Below are positions 4,948 through 5,943 of a stretch of DNA of 5,943 nt, in pieces. Source of the stretch: Verrucomicrobiota bacterium (GTDB taxonomy: Bacteria > Verrucomicrobiota > Verrucomicrobiia > Chthoniobacterales > UBA10450). Position 1 is the stretch's first letter. The number at the start of each line of letters is the position of its first letter. The position numbers and the translations under genes are program-made. The DNA is taken from NCBI GenBank assembly GCA_003219925.1, contig QHQU01000111.1, positions 1 to 5,943 on the forward strand, written 5' to 3'. The notes under the pieces were generated by a model. The model was given only the letters and a program-made list of their open reading frames with translations. It made no database searches and was not told the DNA's origin.

Positions 4948-5943
4948 TCAATGGGCCGCATTTAGCTCTTTGAGTGTGTCCTGCACGCCGCTACGAATCT
5001 CGGCGCGTCGCTGCTCGGTATCGGACCACGACGACAGAGGCGCTTTGTGAGAATCAATCATGGCCAGCGCCTTTTCCGCGTACTGGCGCGCCAGATCCTT
5101 CTGTCCATTTTTCAAATAGGCATCGGCCAGGTTATAGTGCGCGTCCGCAGAGTCCGGATACGCGAGGAGGTTGAGCTTGAAAATCTCAATCGCTGTATCT
5201 ATCTGCATCCTGGCCTCGCCCACCTGGCCAGCCTTCTTCTCCGACTCGCTTTCGCGCACATGGTCTTCGCCTATGATGTCGACGTTAACTTCCGGCCACA
5301 ACTGCACCTGGGGATCTCTCTGCCGGGCTTCCATTAGTTGCTGCTTGACGCGCGCGACTCCTTGGGACGTCCAGAGTTGATTGAGGATTGCCGCAGATGC
5401 CAAGGCGTCCGCTGGCGCGTGCCCTGGTGTCTTGATCAATGTGGTCACAAACCAGTCCACGATGATGCCGGGCAGCTCGGGATGGGGTTTGAACATGTCG
5501 GTTCCGTGGCCGCCCTTGGCGGGAACTTTGCTGGCATCGCTGGTTTCATACCATATCCAGGGCGCGTCTTGTGCAGCCGAATAGTGCACGAACTTCTTCC
5601 CCGGGCTGGAGGAGGTGATGTAGAGCCATTCCATCGCCTCTACCGTAGGAGGGTATTCGTCGTCGTCGGCCACGACGAACAGTCCGGGCAGTTGTGACGC
5701 CTGCCGCAGGAATTGCAGGCCGTCTTGGAGGGTCTCTCCGGAAAGCAATACCAGCGATTTCACCTCGGCAGAGTGTTGACGCGCTACTTCGACGGAACGG
5801 CCAACGCCGAATTCCCCGGCTCCTCCCACGCCGATGATCTCGCGCTTGACGCCTGGCTGCGCAACCAAGTATTGAAACGCTGTGTCAACGTCGCCAGGTC
5901 GCATCGCGCGTACCTTTGCCCTCTCCTCGTCCGTCAGTTTGGT
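4948..5943 (-). CDS. Alpha/beta-hydrolase-like protein with C-terminal TPR tail, 5' end outside window
   Basis: The frame is open to the window edge, so the N-terminus is missing; 331 codons are visible, counted here from the ATG at 5904. Residues 5-157 look like the second half of an alpha/beta-hydrolase (dienelactone-hydrolase-like): DVDTAFQYLVAQPGV, the strand IIGVGGAG, VKSLVLLSG (48-56), GLFVVADDDE (74-83, acid strand), KGGHGTDMF (130-138, probable catalytic His) and a final helix IIVDWFVTTLI. Residues 220-285 form TPR-like helices (EIFKLNLLAYPDSADAHYNL, then AYLKNGQKDLARQYAEKALA), followed by a conserved tail SSWSDTEQRRAEIRS. Where the nucleophile elbow GxSxG should be, it reads AGEFG (29-33), with Glu at the Ser position, so it may be catalytically inactive. 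The ATG at 5904 is unlikely to be the real start. The next gene follows after 93 bases. A broken paralogue of its tail lies at 2342-2617. Confidence 0.85.
   Translation of the reverse strand, partial: TKLTDEERAKVRAMRPGDVDTAFQYLVAQPGVKREIIGVGGAGEFGVGRSVEVARQHSAEVKSLVLLSGETLQDGLQFLRQASQLPGLFVVADDDEYPPTVEAMEWLYITSSSPGKKFVHYSAAQDAPWIWYETSDASKVPAKGGHGTDMFKPHPELPGIIVDWFVTTLIKTPGHAPADALASAAILNQLWTSQGVARVKQQLMEARQRDPQVQLWPEVNVDIIGEDHVRESESEKKAGQVGEARMQIDTAIEIFKLNLLAYPDSADAHYNLADAYLKNGQKDLARQYAEKALAMIDSHKAPLSSWSDTEQRRAEIRSGVQDTLKELNAAH
5093..5133. repeat. Diverged direct repeat, copy 2 (TPR-tail coding DNA)
   Basis: Partner of 2471-2511, within the intact hydrolase-TPR gene (NLADAYLKNGQKDL). There are three mismatches in 41 bases, and similarity continues more weakly on both sides. 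Confidence 0.8.

Overview
This looks like a piece of a Gram-negative bacterial chromosome with mid-50s GC by eye. Exported proteins are unusually frequent, and there is a short stretch of decayed genes. Three of the four intact genes with a visible start carry Sec-type signal peptides, the fourth (plus strand) carries a signal peptide that may be lipoprotein-type, and one broken gene carries a remnant Tat signal. The mix of a DUF4034-like protein, a secreted NTF2-like protein, an FGE-sulfatase-fold protein, a secreted MDR oxidoreductase, a Tat-exported epimerase and a hydrolase-TPR protein is what one sees in soil Verrucomicrobiota (Chthoniobacterales-like) or Acidobacteriota. That placement is an inference; nothing here is a phylogenetic marker.

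Layout. On the plus strand, 47-1075 encodes an exported helical-repeat protein of the DUF4034 type. A possible 33-codon ORF with a strong ribosome binding site follows at 1116-1217 and runs into a bidirectional hairpin terminator (1216-1257). Converging on it from the minus strand is a small secreted NTF2-like/SnoaL-like protein (1279-1764). About 520 bases (1816-2341) then hold no gene that I can support.

The rest (2342-5943) is one minus-strand run, listed here in transcription order. First is an alpha/beta-hydrolase-TPR protein whose N-terminus lies beyond the window edge (4948-5943). A 93-base gap leads to a secreted FGE-sulfatase-fold protein (3901-4854), then a secreted zinc-free MDR oxidoreductase (2839-3867). 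The run ends in a scar: the 5' end of a Tat-exported NAD-dependent epimerase (about 2617-2842) joined to the 3' end of a second hydrolase-TPR paralogue (2342-2617). Reading frame is lost at three places in about 330 bases. The short spacings suggest an operon or overlapping transcription units, but I see no shared pathway.

The most informative part is the scar. By hand translation I could follow the original frames and locate a one-base loss in the Tat signal, the fusion junction, and a two-base gain in the TPR tail. The TPR tail is about 63% identical to the C-terminus of the intact hydrolase-TPR gene 2.5 kb away. Two intact proteins also appear to have lost the catalytic residues of their families. 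I see no CRISPR array, tRNA, rRNA, insertion sequence or recognisable defence system, and nothing that amounts to a new multi-gene system.
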